DNA of 64,000 nucleotides from Candidatus Falkowella caecavicola (GTDB lineage Bacteria > Bacillota > Clostridia > Oscillospirales > Ruminococcaceae). Below, piece after piece: positions 42,664 to 53,112 of this stretch. The translations under genes were made by a program, and so were the position numbers. The stretch is from the NCBI GenBank assembly GCA_904420125.1, contig CAJFUK010000075.1, positions 1 to 64,000 on the forward strand, given 5' to 3'. Below the pieces are notes generated by a model that saw nothing but the letters and a program-made list of their open reading frames with translations, made no database searches and was not told the DNA's origin. Positions within the stretch are counted from its first letter, which is position 1; every line of letters begins with the position of its first letter.

Positions 42664-45600
42664 ATGCTTTTAAAGGCCTTAGAAATACAAGGGTTTAAAT
42701 CCTTCCCGGATAAAACCAGACTCGAATATAGTCAAGGACTGACCGCAATCGTTGGGCCGAATGGCAGTGGTAAAAGCAATATCAGTGACGCTGTACGCTG
42801 GGTGATGGGAGAACAATCTACTAAGACACTCCGTGGCGCAAAAATGGAAGATGTTATTTTTATTGGCACGAAAAGCAGAAAAAGTCAAGGCGTTGCGCAG
42901 GTTTCCCTGACTTTTGATAATACGGATCGGAGTCTTGGGGTAGACAGCGATGAAGTCACTGTCACCAGAAAATACTATCGTTCGGGAGAAAGTGAATATT
43001 TAATCAACAAAGCACCCGTGCGTCTGAAAGATATTAATGAACTGTTTATGGATACAGGATTGGGCAAAGATGGATATTCTCTGGTCGGACAGGGCAAAAT
43101 CGCCGAAATTATTTCGGCCAAATCAACCGAACGCCGGGAAATCTTTGAAGAAGCGGCCGGTATCAGCAAGCTTCGTTATCGAAAACAGGAATCAGAACGC
43201 CGGTTACAGATGGCGGAGGAAAATTTGGTGCGTCTGCGGGATATCCTGTCTGAATTGGAAGGACGTGTCGAGCCATTACGAATCCAGTCAGAAAAAGCAG
43301 AAAAATTTCTGCAACTTTCTGCGGATAAAAAGCGGACAGAACTCTCTCTCTGGCTTTGTTCTTTAGACCGGCTGCGCCAGATGCTGCGCAGTCAGGAAGA
43401 TAAAATCATCGTATCTACCCAGGTAAAGGAACAGATCCAGGAGGAAATTGACGCTGTAGAAGAAGAAATTCGACAGACGTACCAGCAGATGCAGAACTGT
43501 GATATAGAAACCGATACTTTCACACGAGAAAGAGAACAGCTGGATCAGCAAACGGCGGAAGGACGTTCTCAAATTGCAGTCTATCAGAATGATATTGAAC
43601 ACCATGAAGAAAATATCGGACGTGCTGAGGAGGAACTGTCTACATATCAGCGTTCCCACCAGGAAATGGAAGCAGATATTGTTGCAAAGCGGGAACAGGA
43701 ACAGGCTATAGCGGCTGACATCCAGCAGATACGTGAACAGATTGCCAAAGAAGAGGCAGAGCTGCTGCAATTACGGGGACAGGGAGATGATACACGCCGG
43801 CAGGCGGATCAACTGACCGCAGAATTAAATGAGTTGACACTCCACCGGTCCCAGTATCAGATGCTCATTGCTTCTGCACAAAATCATATGGAAGAACTCA
43901 AAAACCGGCAAGCGGTTTTTGAACAGAACCGCGCAGAACGGCAGACAGCTTTTGAACAGGCAGGAAAAGAATTGGCCGAATTGAAGGAAGCAGAGTCGTT
44001 GGCAGAAGAAACCCGTCTTTCTTTACAAAATACCCGGAAGGGGTATCAGCTGAAACTGGAAAGCCGCCATCAAAAATTACAGACAGCGCAAGCAGCCTGT
44101 AACCAGCTTGACACCGAAATGAAGGAGAAAAAGCAGCACGCTCGTATTCTACAGGATCTGGAAAACAACATGGAGGGTTTTTCGCAAAGCGTAAAAACAG
44201 TTTCAGCAGCTGCTAAACAGGGAATCCTGCATGGAATATTGGGAACAGTGGCCCAGATTCTGACCGTAGAACCTGCCTATTCTGTGGCAATTGAAACCGC
44301 ATTAGGTGCCGGTATGCAGAATCTTGTCACTGAAAATGAGCAGCATGCGAAGGCGGCAATTCGACTGTTAAAGGAACGAAACGCCGGTAGGGCAACCTTT
44401 TTGCCCCTAACTTCCATAGATGGCAAGGAACTGGTGCAGGCAGGACTGGAAGAATCGGAAGGATTTATCGCTTTAGCCAGCCGTTTGGTTTCTTTTGACC
44501 CAAGATACCAAGGTGTTATTGCCTCTCTGTTGGGGCGTACAGCTGTCTGTGAAGATTTGGATACAGCTGTCTCGATTGCGCGAAAGTTTGGATACCGTTT
44601 TAAAGTTGTCACATTGGATGGACAGGTCATTCATGCCGGCGGCTCTTTGACCGGCGGTTCTCAAAATCGAAATGCCGGCGTACTCAGCCGGCGCGGAGAG
44701 ATTGCTGCACTGCAGGATCAGATAAAAATTCTGGAAACAAAGCAGCAGCAAGCGTTGGATACCGTGGCGGAGATTGCTGCCCAGGAGGCCAAACTGCAGG
44801 CTGAAATTCGAGCTGTAGACAGCGAGATCCTCACTTGCAGCGAGGATAAAATTCGTTTTGAAAGTGAAAGGAAACGTCTGGAGCAGACTAGACAGGATGC
44901 CGAAAAGGCGTTGCTTGCGTTGGAGCAAGAGCAAAAAAATGCGTCTGAACGGGTCAGCCAGAGTCTCCGGAATGCAGAAGAGGTACAAGAAAAACTGCAT
45001 CAAACAGAGGAATTGCTGGCCCAGAAAAATATAGCGTATGAGGCGATCCGTCAATCGCAGGATACGCTTGCTGAACAACGGAAAGAACTTTCAGACCGTT
45101 TACAGGCTTATCAGATGGATTTGATCGGTAAAGAAAAGGATTTGCAGAATCTTTCCGCACAGATTGAAGAAATGGGACGCCGGCGGGACGATTCTCAAAA
45201 TACCGTGAAGTCCATTCAGGAACACAAAGAAAAATTACAGCAGGATATCACAGAGATTCGTTTAAAAATCAGCCATCTCGAACAGGAAATGCTTCAGCAG
45301 GGGGATCAGGCTACAGCTTTGCGCCACCGTATAGAATCGCTTCGAACAAAACGGCAGGAATTGGAAGCTGCAACGACCCAGATGAGACAAAAGGAAAAAG
45401 AGTTATCGGCTCAGCGGGAGAAACATGTTGGAGAACTGGTACGGCTGGAAGAAAGACGAACTGTTGTTCAATCAGAGTATGATGCGATTATCTCCCGCAT
45501 GTGGGAAGACTATCAAATGACCCGCAGTGAAGCGCAGTCTTTTGCATCGCCGGCTACAGACGAATCGGCAGCTAAACGAGAGCTGGGTCTTTTAAAAGCA

Positions 45601-46239
45601 AAAATTAAAGAACTCGGCAACATCAATGTGGACGCCATTGAAGAGTACAAAGAGGTTTCGGAACGTTATCGGTTCCTGAACGGCCAGATTGCGGATGCAG
45701 AAAAATCCAAACAGGAAATCACTCGCTTAATTCAAGATCTGACAGGGAATATGCAGAGGCTTTTCAGTGAAAATTTTGAAAAAATTAACCGTCATTTTGG
45801 CCAAATTTTTACCGAACTGTTTGGCGGAGGACGGGCGTCCCTGTATTTATCGGATCCGGAACATGTTCTGGAATCCGGCATTGAGATTTCGGTCGAACCG
45901 CCGGGAAAAATTATCAGGAATCTGATGTCTCTTTCTGGCGGTGAGCAGGCATTTGTGGCGATTGCGATTTATTTTGCTATTTTGAAGGTGCGCCCAGCCC
46001 CATTTTGTATCTTGGACGAAATTGAAGCGGCGCTGGATGATGTTAACGTCGTCAAATATGCCAGATATCTGCGTACCCTCAGTGAAAAAACACAGTTTAT
46101 TGCTATTACACATCGTCGTGGTACGATGGAAGAAGCGGATGTTCTGTATGGCGTCACTATGCAGGAGGAAGGCGTTTCCAAACTGCTAGAACTGAAGGTA
46201 AACGAGGCAGAACAACGATTAGGTCTTCACACAGAATAG
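42664..46239 (+). CDS. smc: Chromosome segregation protein SMC
   Basis: The 1191-residue ATPase of the SMC-ScpAB complex, which organises and separates the chromosome. The Walker A motif is [16 protein letters not shown] near residue 32. Two long coiled coils (about 165-500 and 670-1000, rich in Gln/Glu/Arg) flank the hinge, which has GVLGTVAQ-like and [19 protein letters not shown] segments. The C-terminal signature [16 protein letters not shown] and Walker [14 protein letters not shown] complete the ATP-binding head. The start is one base after the previous stop, with GAGAGGGAAG upstream. ftsY follows. Confidence 0.98.
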   Translation: MLLKALEIQGFKSFPDKTRLEYSQGLTAIVGPNGSGKSNISDAVRWVMGEQSTKTLRGAKMEDVIFIGTKSRKSQGVAQVSLTFDNTDRSLGVDSDEVTVTRKYYRSGESEYLINKAPVRLKDINELFMDTGLGKDGYSLVGQGKIAEIISAKSTERREIFEEAAGISKLRYRKQESERRLQMAEENLVRLRDILSELEGRVEPLRIQSEKAEKFLQLSADKKRTELSLWLCSLDRLRQMLRSQEDKIIVSTQVKEQIQEEIDAVEEEIRQTYQQMQNCDIETDTFTREREQLDQQTAEGRSQIAVYQNDIEHHEENIGRAEEELSTYQRSHQEMEADIVAKREQEQAIAADIQQIREQIAKEEAELLQLRGQGDDTRRQADQLTAELNELTLHRSQYQMLIASAQNHMEELKNRQAVFEQNRAERQTAFEQAGKELAELKEAESLAEETRLSLQNTRKGYQLKLESRHQKLQTAQAACNQLDTEMKEKKQHARILQDLENNMEGFSQSVKTVSAAAKQGILHGILGTVAQILTVEPAYSVAIETALGAGMQNLVTENEQHAKAAIRLLKERNAGRATFLPLTSIDGKELVQAGLEESEGFIALASRLVSFDPRYQGVIASLLGRTAVCEDLDTAVSIARKFGYRFKVVTLDGQVIHAGGSLTGGSQNRNAGVLSRRGEIAALQDQIKILETKQQQALDTVAEIAAQEAKLQAEIRAVDSEILTCSEDKIRFESERKRLEQTRQDAEKALLALEQEQKNASERVSQSLRNAEEVQEKLHQTEELLAQKNIAYEAIRQSQDTLAEQRKELSDRLQAYQMDLIGKEKDLQNLSAQIEEMGRRRDDSQNTVKSIQEHKEKLQQDITEIRLKISHLEQEMLQQGDQATALRHRIESLRTKRQELEAATTQMRQKEKELSAQREKHVGELVRLEERRTVVQSEYDAIISRMWEDYQMTRSEAQSFASPATDESAAKRELGLLKAKIKELGNINVDAIEEYKEVSERYRFLNGQIADAEKSKQEITRLIQDLTGNMQRLFSENFEKINRHFGQIFTELFGGGRASLYLSDPEHVLESGIEISVEPPGKIIRNLMSLSGGEQAFVAIAIYFAILKVRPAPFCILDEIEAALDDVNVVKYARYLRTLSEKTQFIAITHRRGTMEEADVLYGVTMQEEGVSKLLELKVNEAEQRLGLHTE

Positions 46240-46275
46240 CGGAATAATTGTCTGGGATAGAAAGGAAGAAAATTG

Positions 46276-47181
46276 ATGGGTTTTTTTGATAAAATAAAAA
46301 AAGGGCTGGAAAAAACAAAAAATTCCATGATGAAACAGGTCGAACAGATTTTCCATAACTTTACCAAAATTGATGAAGAACTGTTTGAAGAGCTGGAAGA
46401 AACTTTGATTATGGCAGATGTTGGTGTCAGTACGGCGGAAAAAATCTGTGATATGCTTCGGACGCGGATCAAAGAGAATGGGATCACAGACGCCTCCCAG
46501 GTACGGGACGCGCTTAAGGAAATTATGATCGAAATTTTGTCCGGCGGAGAAGAACTATGTCTGCATACAAAACCCGCTATTCTTCTGATTATTGGGGTAA
46601 ACGGCGTTGGAAAAACAACAACGATTGGTAAATTGGCTGCCAATTTTAAAGCGGAGGGAAAAAAAGTTATTCTGGCTGCGGCTGATACCTTTCGTGCAGC
46701 TGCTACCGAACAGTTGGAAATCTGGGCGCAGCGGGCGGGTGTACAGATTGTCAAACATGCAGAGGGAGCAGATCCTGCTGCGGTAGTGTTTGACGCAATT
46801 TCTGCTGCTAAATCCCGTGAGGCAGATCTGGTGATCTGTGATACAGCAGGCAGGCTGCATAACAAAAAAAATCTGATGGATGAGTTAAATAAGATTTTCC
46901 GGGTCATCCAACGGGAGGCACCTGATGCAGATAAGGAAGTTTTGTTGGTATTGGATGCGACAACTGGACAAAACGGCGTGAATCAGGCCAAACAGTTTAT
47001 GGAAGCAACCGGACTGACCGGGATTATTTTAACCAAATTGGACGGAACAGCTAAGGGCGGCGTCGTGATTGCGATTAAAGACGCTCTGGGACTACCGGTG
47101 AAGTATATTGGTGTCGGAGAAGGAATTGATGACTTGCAACCGTTTGATGCGCGAAAGTTTGTCGAAGCACTTTTTGAATAG
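46276..47181 (+). CDS. ftsY: Signal recognition particle receptor FtsY
   Basis: The 301-residue GTPase receptor that docks the signal recognition particle at the membrane for co-translational insertion. It has a short, basic N-terminal region (MGFFDKIKKGLEKTKNS) that acts as membrane-targeting helix, with no long acidic A domain. The helical N domain is followed by the G domain: G1 GVNGVGKTTTIGKLAANF, AADTFRAAATEQLE, G3 CDTAGRL, and G4 TKLDGTAKGG. The ATG at 46276 is preferred to the TTG one codon earlier because of SD spacing. The smc-ftsY order is standard in Firmicutes. Confidence 0.98.
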   Translation: MGFFDKIKKGLEKTKNSMMKQVEQIFHNFTKIDEELFEELEETLIMADVGVSTAEKICDMLRTRIKENGITDASQVRDALKEIMIEILSGGEELCLHTKPAILLIIGVNGVGKTTTIGKLAANFKAEGKKVILAAADTFRAAATEQLEIWAQRAGVQIVKHAEGADPAAVVFDAISAAKSREADLVICDTAGRLHNKKNLMDELNKIFRVIQREAPDADKEVLLVLDATTGQNGVNQAKQFMEATGLTGIILTKLDGTAKGGVVIAIKDALGLPVKYIGVGEGIDDLQPFDARKFVEALFE

Positions 47182-47199
47182 GCGGAGGCGAAACGATAG

Positions 47200-47814
47200 A
47201 TGAAAATCATTGCAGCAACACAAAATCAGGGAAAGCTTCGGGAGTTCCAGCGTATTTTGAACCCCTACGGCTTCACTGTGATTTCCCAGCAAGAGGCCGG
47301 TATAGACTTGGATATCGAGGAAACCGGCCAGACTTTTGAGGAAAACGCCTGCCTAAAAGCAAGGGCAATCTATGATCGAACAGGACTACCGACACTGGCA
47401 GATGACAGCGGTTTAGCTGTAGATGTGCTGAACGGAGCGCCTGGTATTTATTCTGCCCGATATGCAAACTTCTGCACGGGCAGCTTAACAGAAGGAAACG
47501 CGGATGATACTGCCAATTACATGCTTTTACTGGAACAAATGAAAGAAGTACCGGAAGCAGAGCGTACTGCCCGTTTTGTCTGTACGCTTTGTTATATCAG
47601 CGCAGACGGAGAAGCGCATTTGTTTCGTGGAGAGTGTGAAGGAAAGATTGGTTTTCATCCAAGCGGCAGTGAGGGATTTGGATATGACCCGATTTTTTAT
47701 TGGCAGGGCAGAAGCTTCGGCGAGCTGTCCGGCGAGGAAAAGGATCGGATCAGTCATCGTGGACAGGCGCTGCGGATGCTGGAAGAATATATACAGAAAC
47801 ATGAGCATAGATAA
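47200..47814 (+). CDS. rdgB: Non-canonical purine NTP pyrophosphatase (RdgB/HAM1)
   Basis: A 204-residue enzyme that hydrolyses ITP, dITP and XTP to keep deaminated purines out of DNA and RNA. Motifs: ATQNQGKLREFQRIL at the start, ENACLKARAIYDRTGLPTLADDSGL with the catalytic Asp pair, and GYDPIFY and SHRGQALRML near the end. GGCGGAGG precedes the ATG. It lies 18 bases after ftsY and 13 bases before the yhbY start, in a dense run. Confidence 0.97.
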   Translation: MKIIAATQNQGKLREFQRILNPYGFTVISQQEAGIDLDIEETGQTFEENACLKARAIYDRTGLPTLADDSGLAVDVLNGAPGIYSARYANFCTGSLTEGNADDTANYMLLLEQMKEVPEAERTARFVCTLCYISADGEAHLFRGECEGKIGFHPSGSEGFGYDPIFYWQGRSFGELSGEEKDRISHRGQALRMLEEYIQKHEHR

Positions 47815-47827
47815 GGGGAGAATATCT

Positions 47828-48115
47828 TTGATTACAAGTAAACAGAGAGCAAAATTACGTGGAATGGCCAATGATATCGACACGCTGTTCCAGGTGGGAA
47901 AAAGCGGGGTGACACCGGAAGTGATACAAAGTACAGCGGAAGCTTTACAGAAGCGGGAGCTGATTAAATTGCGCGTTTTGGAAAATTCCCTGCTTTCTGC
48001 TCGCGAAGCTGCTGTAGCTCTTTCGGAAGCGACTGGAGCTGATGTCGTACAGGTCATCGGTTCGCGTTTTGTACTTTATAAGCCAAACCCGAAGGAGCCA
48101 GTGATTCAGCTATAA
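47828..48115 (+). CDS. yhbY: YhbY-type ribosome-associated RNA-binding protein
   Basis: A 95-residue protein with a single CRM domain; family members bind 50S precursors and assist ribosome assembly. The sequence starts LITSKQRAKLRGMANDIDTLFQVGKSG and ends GSRFVLYKPNPKEP, matching the family length (about 97). The start is a TTG at 47828 with GGGGAGA six bases upstream. A longer frame exists upstream but overlaps rdgB in another phase and is not a gene. Its last base is shared with the next start (taATG). Confidence 0.93.
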   Translation: MITSKQRAKLRGMANDIDTLFQVGKSGVTPEVIQSTAEALQKRELIKLRVLENSLLSAREAAVALSEATGADVVQVIGSRFVLYKPNPKEPVIQL

Positions 48116-49314
48116 TGGGAAAACGAATTGTCATTTTCGGCGGTACTTTTAACCCAGTGCATAATGGGCATATCCATTTGGCGCAGGCCTACCAGCAAAA
48201 ATTTCAGTTTGATATGGTTTTGGTTATGCCGACTAACCATCCGCCGCATAAAACTTGTAATGACTTAGCGTCTAATGCAGATCGGCTTGCCATGTGTCAA
48301 ATCGCTTTTGGAGATCTGCCGCATTTTGAAGTCAGTGATTATGAATTCCACCTTTCGGGAAAAAGTTATACTGTGCATACGCTTGAGGCTCTTGAACAGA
48401 TATATACCGATGCGACTTTTTATTTTATTATGGGCGGCGATATGCTGCTGAGTTTTGATCATTGGTATCGTTGGAAAGACATCCTGCAAAAAGCGCATCT
48501 TTTAGCCGCTCCCCGTACGCCGCAAGAACTTCCAAAGCTTCGGGAAAAAGCAGATTTTCTAAATCGCTGTGGAGGACATGTGATATTACTCGACATTCCG
48601 GTTCTGGAGATTTCTTCGACACAAGTGCGCCAACGAGTCGGCGGTGGAGAAGATATATCCGATCTTGTCCCCGCTGGCGTTCAGGAATATATCCGCTCTC
48701 ATCAGCTATACCGGGACACTGTTGTCGAGCCTGAAACGCTCCCGACACGGGAAGAACTGCTGCCTCTGTTGCAGGCACATCTCAAGCCGGATCGGTATCA
48801 ACATACTTTACAGGTCGCGGCACAAAGCGTTCTTTTGGCCAAACAATATGGAGCGGATCCGCATAAGGCGGAAACAGCCGGGCTTCTGCACGATATCATG
48901 AAAAACGAAGACCCAAAAAAGCAGTTGCATTTCATCGAACAAAATGGTATAATCTTAAACAATGTTGAGAAAAAAGCTCCGCAACTCTGGCATGCAATCG
49001 CCGGTGCTGTTTTCGCAGAGAAAGAACTGGGAATTCGGGATCCGGACGTTCTGTGCGCAATCCGTTATCATACGACCGGGCGTTCTGGTATGTCAATTTT
49101 AGAAAAAATTGTATTTATGGCCGATTTAACCAGTCAGGACCGTCATTATCCAGATGTCGGCCGTTATCGAGTGTTGGTGCTGGCAGATCTGGATATGGCT
49201 CTGCTGCATGCTTTGTCCTATACGTTGGGGATGCTTTTACAAAAAGGCACGCCGCTGCACCCGGATACATTAGCCGCCTATTGGGAACTTTCCGGTAAAA
49301 TAAAAAATAGATAA
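48115..49314 (+). CDS. nadD: NadD-YqeK fusion: nicotinate-mononucleotide adenylyltransferase and HD hydrolase
   Basis: The 399-residue protein joins two enzymes. Residues about 1-205 are NadD, which makes deamido-NAD from nicotinate mononucleotide and ATP: FGGTFNPVHNGHIHLAQ carries the adenylyltransferase HxGH-type motif, and ISSTQVRQRV is the second nucleotidyl motif. Residues about 215-399 are YqeK-like, an HD phosphohydrolase that in Firmicutes cleaves diadenosine tetraphosphate: YQHTLQVAAQ, the HD pair in AGLLHDIMKN, and AIRYHTTGRSGMS. In many relatives nadD and yqeK are adjacent but separate genes. No stop, frameshift or second start is seen between them. It overlaps yhbY by one base and rsfS follows. 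Confidence 0.95.
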   Translation: MGKRIVIFGGTFNPVHNGHIHLAQAYQQKFQFDMVLVMPTNHPPHKTCNDLASNADRLAMCQIAFGDLPHFEVSDYEFHLSGKSYTVHTLEALEQIYTDATFYFIMGGDMLLSFDHWYRWKDILQKAHLLAAPRTPQELPKLREKADFLNRCGGHVILLDIPVLEISSTQVRQRVGGGEDISDLVPAGVQEYIRSHQLYRDTVVEPETLPTREELLPLLQAHLKPDRYQHTLQVAAQSVLLAKQYGADPHKAETAGLLHDIMKNEDPKKQLHFIEQNGIILNNVEKKAPQLWHAIAGAVFAEKELGIRDPDVLCAIRYHTTGRSGMSILEKIVFMADLTSQDRHYPDVGRYRVLVLADLDMALLHALSYTLGMLLQKGTPLHPDTLAAYWELSGKIKNR

Positions 49315-49326
49315 AGGGGCATGGAG

Positions 49327-49680
49327 ATGACTTCATTAGAGCTTACTAAACAAATTGTTAAAATTCTGGATACAAAAAAAGCGGAAGATATCCGTGTCAT
49401 CAAAATTAAGGATATTTCAATTATTGCAGATTACTTTATTATTGCAACCGGTAACAGTTCAACACAGGTTAAGGCGCTGGCGGATGAGGTCGATTTTAAG
49501 ATCGGGGAAATGGGATTGAGTCCGGCGCATACCGAAGGATATCAATCTGCAACATGGACAGTGCTTGACTATCTGGATGTGGTCGTGCATGTGTTTTATA
49601 AGGACACCCGCACCACCTATTCTTTGGAACGTTTATGGTCGGACGGCGTGGAAATCCCGCTGGACGAGCTTTTGCAATAG
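49327..49680 (+). CDS. rsfS: Ribosomal silencing factor RsfS
   Basis: The 117-residue protein binds L14 and blocks subunit joining in starved cells. The pattern DTKKAEDIRVIKIKDISIIADYFIIATGNSSTQVKALADEV and the C-terminal DYLDVVVHVFYKDTRTTYSLERLW are diagnostic of the family (YbeB/Iojap). Two ATG codons lie close together; 49327 is preferred because the GGGG Shine-Dalgarno is at 7 bases from it, whereas the first ATG (49321) is only one base away. The nadD-yqeK-rsfS order is conserved in Firmicutes. Confidence 0.96.
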   Translation: MTSLELTKQIVKILDTKKAEDIRVIKIKDISIIADYFIIATGNSSTQVKALADEVDFKIGEMGLSPAHTEGYQSATWTVLDYLDVVVHVFYKDTRTTYSLERLWSDGVEIPLDELLQ

Positions 49681-49707
49681 ACGGAAATAATATAGGAGTG
49701 AGAAAAG

Positions 49708-52113
49708 TTGAAATACAATTTTTCCGAAGTAGAAAAAAAGTGGCAGGATATTTGGGAGAAGAATAACACGTTTGCAGCAAAAGACGACTATACCTTGCCG
49801 AAATATTTTGCACTGGTGGAATTCCCATACCCATCTGGGCAAGGTTTGCATGTTGGGCATCCGCGTTCCTATACAGCGCTGGATATTGTTGCGCGTAAGC
49901 GGCGGATGGAAGGTTATAATGTGTTGTACCCGATGGGGTGGGACGCATTTGGTCTGCCAACCGAAAACTTTGCCATTAAAAATAAAATCCATCCCAAGAT
50001 TGTAACAGAAAATAACATCCTTAACTTTAAAAAACAGTTAAAAGCCTTAGGATTATCTTTCGACTGGACACGGGAGATCAACACCACAGATCCGAAGTAC
50101 TATAAATGGACGCAGTGGATTTTTTTACAGCTGTTTAAAAAGGGCCTTGCTTATAAAAAGGAGATGGCTGTCAACTGGTGTACCTCCTGCAAGGTCGTTT
50201 TGGCAAATGAAGAGGTTGTCAACGGCGTGTGTGAGCGTTGCGGAGGAGAAGTCATCAGGAAAGTAAAATCCCAGTGGATGCTGAAGATTACTGAATATGC
50301 ACAGCGTTTGATTGATGATCTGGCAGATGTGGATTACATTGATCGGGTCAAAACCTCTCAAAAGAACTGGATTGGACGTTCAGAGGGTGCGGAAGTAGAA
50401 TTTGCCACAACGGCTGGAGATACTCTGAAGATTTATACCACGCGGCCGGACACGCTGTTTGGTGCAACCTATATGGTTATTTCTCCAGAACATCCGTTCC
50501 TGGAACAATGGGCAGATCAAATTACCAATATGGATGCCATTCGCGCTTATCAGCAGGAAGCCGCTAAAAAATCGGATTTTGAACGGACAGAGGTCGTAAA
50601 GGATAAGACTGGTGTGCAGTTGGAAGGCGTACGTGGTATCAACCCGGTCAATAATCGGGAAATTCCGATTTTTGTTTCAGATTATGTTCTGATGAGCTAT
50701 GGGACGGGTGCTATTATGGCAGTTCCGGCGCACGATACCCGTGACTATGATTTTGCAAAGAAATTTGACCTGCCGATTATTGAGGTTGTTGCAGGCGGAA
50801 ATATTGAACAAGAGGCGTTTACAGACTGTGAGACCGGCACAATGATTAACTCCGGCATGCTGAATGGATTGTCTGTAGAGGATGCCAAAAAGAAGATGAT
50901 TGCCTGGCTGAAAGAAAACAAAAAGGGAACATCGAAAGTCAATTTCAAGCTCCGCGACTGGGTATTTTCCCGGCAGCGATACTGGGGAGAACCGATTCCC
51001 CTGGTTTACTGTGAAAAGTGCGGTTGGGTACCGATTCCTGAAGAACAGTTGCCGTTGCAGCTTCCGGAAGTAGACTCCTATGAACCAACCGATGATGGAG
51101 AATCCCCCTTGTCTACAATGGAGGAATTTGTGCATACCAGCTGTCCGCATTGCGGAGGTCCTGCAAAACGCGAAACCGATACTATGCCGCAATGGGCAGG
51201 TTCTTCCTGGTATTTCCTGCGTTATTGCGATCCGCATAACCCCAATGCGCTGGCCTCCAAAGAAGCTTTGAACTACTGGATGCCGGTTGACTGGTATAAC
51301 GGCGGCATGGAGCATACCACTCTGCATTTACTCTACTCCCGTTTCTGGCACAAATTCCTGTATGATATCGGTGTTGTGAATACCAAAGAACCATATCAAA
51401 AACGAACCAGCCATGGAATGATTCTTGGCGAAAATGGGGAGAAGATGAGTAAATCCCGCGGAAATGTAGTCAATCCGGACGATATTATCCGGGACTATGG
51501 AGCGGATACTCTCCGGTTATATGAAATGTTTATTGGAGACTTTGAAAAAGCGGCACCCTGGAGTTCTGCAAGTATCAAAGGCTGTAAACGTTTCTTGGAA
51601 CGGATTTGGAGCCTGCAAGATATTCTAACAGATGCACCGGGATATCGTCCGGAGATGGAAAGCAAAATTCATAAAACGATCCGCAAAGTCACGGAAGATA
51701 TCGAAAACCTTAAATTCAATACCGCGATTGCTGCAATGATGGCTCTTTTAAATGATATTGCAGACAGTAAATCGATTACACGGGATGAATATAAGACGTT
51801 GCTTATCCTTTTAAATCCGTTTGCGCCGCATATGACAGAAGAAATTTTTTCTGTTCAGCAGTATGGCGGTCAAATTTCCGAACAGAGCTGGCCTGTATAT
51901 GATCCAAACAAGTGCAAAGAAGATACCATTGAGATTGCTGTTCAGATCAATGGCAAAATGAAAACCAAGTTGATGGTACCTGCTGACATTGAAAATGCAG
52001 ATGCCCTGGCACAGGCTAAAGCGAATGTGAAGGTAGCGGAAGCGATTTCTGGCAAGACCGTTGTTAAAGAGATTTATGTCAAAGGTAAACTGGTCAATAT
52101 TGTTGTCAAGTAA
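49708..52113 (+). CDS. leuS: Leucyl-tRNA synthetase
   Basis: A class Ia synthetase of 801 residues that charges tRNA-Leu. The HIGH-type motif is [16 protein letters not shown] near residue 45, and KMSKS is [12 protein letters not shown] near residue 577. Between them the CP1 editing domain (about 220-400, with [20 protein letters not shown] and [20 protein letters not shown]) proofreads wrongly charged isoleucine-like residues. Zinc-type cysteines occur in [23 protein letters not shown] and in CEKCGW plus CPHCGG. It starts with TTG at 49708, after TAGGAG. No T-box leader precedes it. No strong terminator follows in the 200-base gap to rpsU. Confidence 0.97.
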   Translation: MKYNFSEVEKKWQDIWEKNNTFAAKDDYTLPKYFALVEFPYPSGQGLHVGHPRSYTALDIVARKRRMEGYNVLYPMGWDAFGLPTENFAIKNKIHPKIVTENNILNFKKQLKALGLSFDWTREINTTDPKYYKWTQWIFLQLFKKGLAYKKEMAVNWCTSCKVVLANEEVVNGVCERCGGEVIRKVKSQWMLKITEYAQRLIDDLADVDYIDRVKTSQKNWIGRSEGAEVEFATTAGDTLKIYTTRPDTLFGATYMVISPEHPFLEQWADQITNMDAIRAYQQEAAKKSDFERTEVVKDKTGVQLEGVRGINPVNNREIPIFVSDYVLMSYGTGAIMAVPAHDTRDYDFAKKFDLPIIEVVAGGNIEQEAFTDCETGTMINSGMLNGLSVEDAKKKMIAWLKENKKGTSKVNFKLRDWVFSRQRYWGEPIPLVYCEKCGWVPIPEEQLPLQLPEVDSYEPTDDGESPLSTMEEFVHTSCPHCGGPAKRETDTMPQWAGSSWYFLRYCDPHNPNALASKEALNYWMPVDWYNGGMEHTTLHLLYSRFWHKFLYDIGVVNTKEPYQKRTSHGMILGENGEKMSKSRGNVVNPDDIIRDYGADTLRLYEMFIGDFEKAAPWSSASIKGCKRFLERIWSLQDILTDAPGYRPEMESKIHKTIRKVTEDIENLKFNTAIAAMMALLNDIADSKSITRDEYKTLLILLNPFAPHMTEEIFSVQQYGGQISEQSWPVYDPNKCKEDTIEIAVQINGKMKTKLMVPADIENADALAQAKANVKVAEAISGKTVVKEIYVKGKLVNIVVK

Positions 52114-52198
52114 ATGTTCTAATTGGTATAAGCACGCATCTATATAAGTCAAAATATTTTTATATAATTTATGCAATATGACAATATTTACAAAAGTC

Positions 52199-52228
52199 TT
52201 GACTTTTGGTATGGCCATACTGTATAAT
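52199..52228 (+). promoter_or_regulatory. Promoter of rpsU
   Basis: TTGACT, an 18-base spacer and a perfect TATAAT lie about 90 bases before the rpsU start. The region 52114-52198 after leuS contains no gene. Confidence 0.75.
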
Positions 52229-52315
52229 AATCTTATGTACTTGTGTGTTATAGTATATACTATCAGTGGAAACTGATAAGTAACCTCTGCCTTTGGGGCA
52301 AAGGGAGGGAAAGAA

Positions 52316-52492
52316 ATGGCAGAAGTAAAAGTAAAAGACAATGAGTCTTTAGATAGTGCTTTAAGAAGATTTAAACGTTCCTGTGCAAAAGCTGGTGTTC
52401 TGGCTGAGGTTCGCAAAAGAGAGCATTATGAAAAACCTTCCGTAAAGCGCAAGAAAAAATCTGAAGCTGCACGTAAACGTAAGTTTAAATAA
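52316..52492 (+). CDS. rpsU: 30S ribosomal protein S21
   Basis: A 58-residue basic small-subunit protein. It starts [20 protein letters not shown] and ends [10 protein letters not shown], the usual S21 shape: an acidic start, a central [28 protein letters not shown] helix, and a lysine/arginine tail. GGAGGG lies before the ATG. It has its own promoter and a clean terminator. In E. coli S21 sits with dnaG-rpoD; here it stands alone. Confidence 0.97.
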   Translation: MAEVKVKDNESLDSALRRFKRSCAKAGVLAEVRKREHYEKPSVKRKKKSEAARKRKFK

Positions 52493-52512
52493 GCTTTCGG
52501 GATTATGGACTA

Positions 52513-52554
52513 AAGCGGGTAAAAGCATTCATTGAGTGTTTTTCCCGCTTTTTC
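52513..52554 (+). terminator. Terminator of rpsU
   Basis: GCGGGTAAAA and TTTTTCCCGC form a stem with a loop of about 15 bases, followed by TTTTTC. Confidence 0.8.
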
Positions 52555-52596
52555 ATTATGATCACAAATTGTTCCGGAAAAGATAGGGGAAATCAT

Positions 52597-53109
52597 ATGT
52601 CAATTTTTAAGCCAGATTTAATGGTGCACAGCATTATGGATATTCAACCGTCTGACCTGCAAGACAGAGGGATACAGGCCATGATTCTGGACGCAGATAA
52701 TACACTGTCTGTTCATGGAAGTGCGATTCCATACAATGGGGTACCGGATTGGATTCAGACGATGAAAGCAGCGAATATATCCATGTTGATTGCATCGAAC
52801 AACACACAGCAAAGAATCCATCCGCTGGCACAAAACCTGGGGCTGGAATACCGTTATATGAGTTTAAAACCACTGCCCTTTATTTTTTGTTCTGCACGTA
52901 AAACTTTTGGAGTACCGCGTAAAAAAATTGCTGTTATTGGAGATCAATTGTTTACTGATATTGTAGGCGGACACCTGGCCGGAATGATGACGATACTGGT
53001 GGAACCATTTGAAATGGAGACCGGAATGTTGGCACTATTCAAGCGAAAATTAGAAGCGCCTTTGATACGCCGGTATCGAAAACACCAAACAAGAAATGGG
53101 GGCCGTTAG
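52597..53109 (+). CDS. YqeG-family HAD phosphatase
   Basis: A 170-residue phosphatase of the HAD superfamily, subclass IIIA. The DxDxT catalytic motif is AMILDADNTLS near residue 32 (nucleophile and acid Asp), the second motif is MLIASNNT, the Lys lies in KPLPFIF, and the metal-binding end is VIGDQLFTDIVGGHLAGM. In Bacillus the yqeG gene lies beside yqeH (ribosome GTPase), but here it follows rpsU and precedes an endonuclease IV-like gene. The natural substrate is not known. The start at 52597 follows AGGGGA. Confidence 0.93.
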   Translation: MSIFKPDLMVHSIMDIQPSDLQDRGIQAMILDADNTLSVHGSAIPYNGVPDWIQTMKAANISMLIASNNTQQRIHPLAQNLGLEYRYMSLKPLPFIFCSARKTFGVPRKKIAVIGDQLFTDIVGGHLAGMMTILVEPFEMETGMLALFKRKLEAPLIRRYRKHQTRNGGR

Positions 53110-53112
53110 TTT

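Noticed and set aside
46227..46907. 226-codon minus-strand frame opposite ftsY
   Set aside because: Serine-rich shadow of a conserved GTPase gene, no promoter or ribosome binding site.
47576..47827. N-terminal extension of the yhbY frame
   Set aside because: It overlaps rdgB in another phase. The conserved YhbY protein starts at the TTG at 47828 with its own Shine-Dalgarno.
50677..51327. 216-codon minus-strand frame opposite leuS
   Set aside because: Antisense to the conserved leuS editing and catalytic domains; no ribosome binding site.
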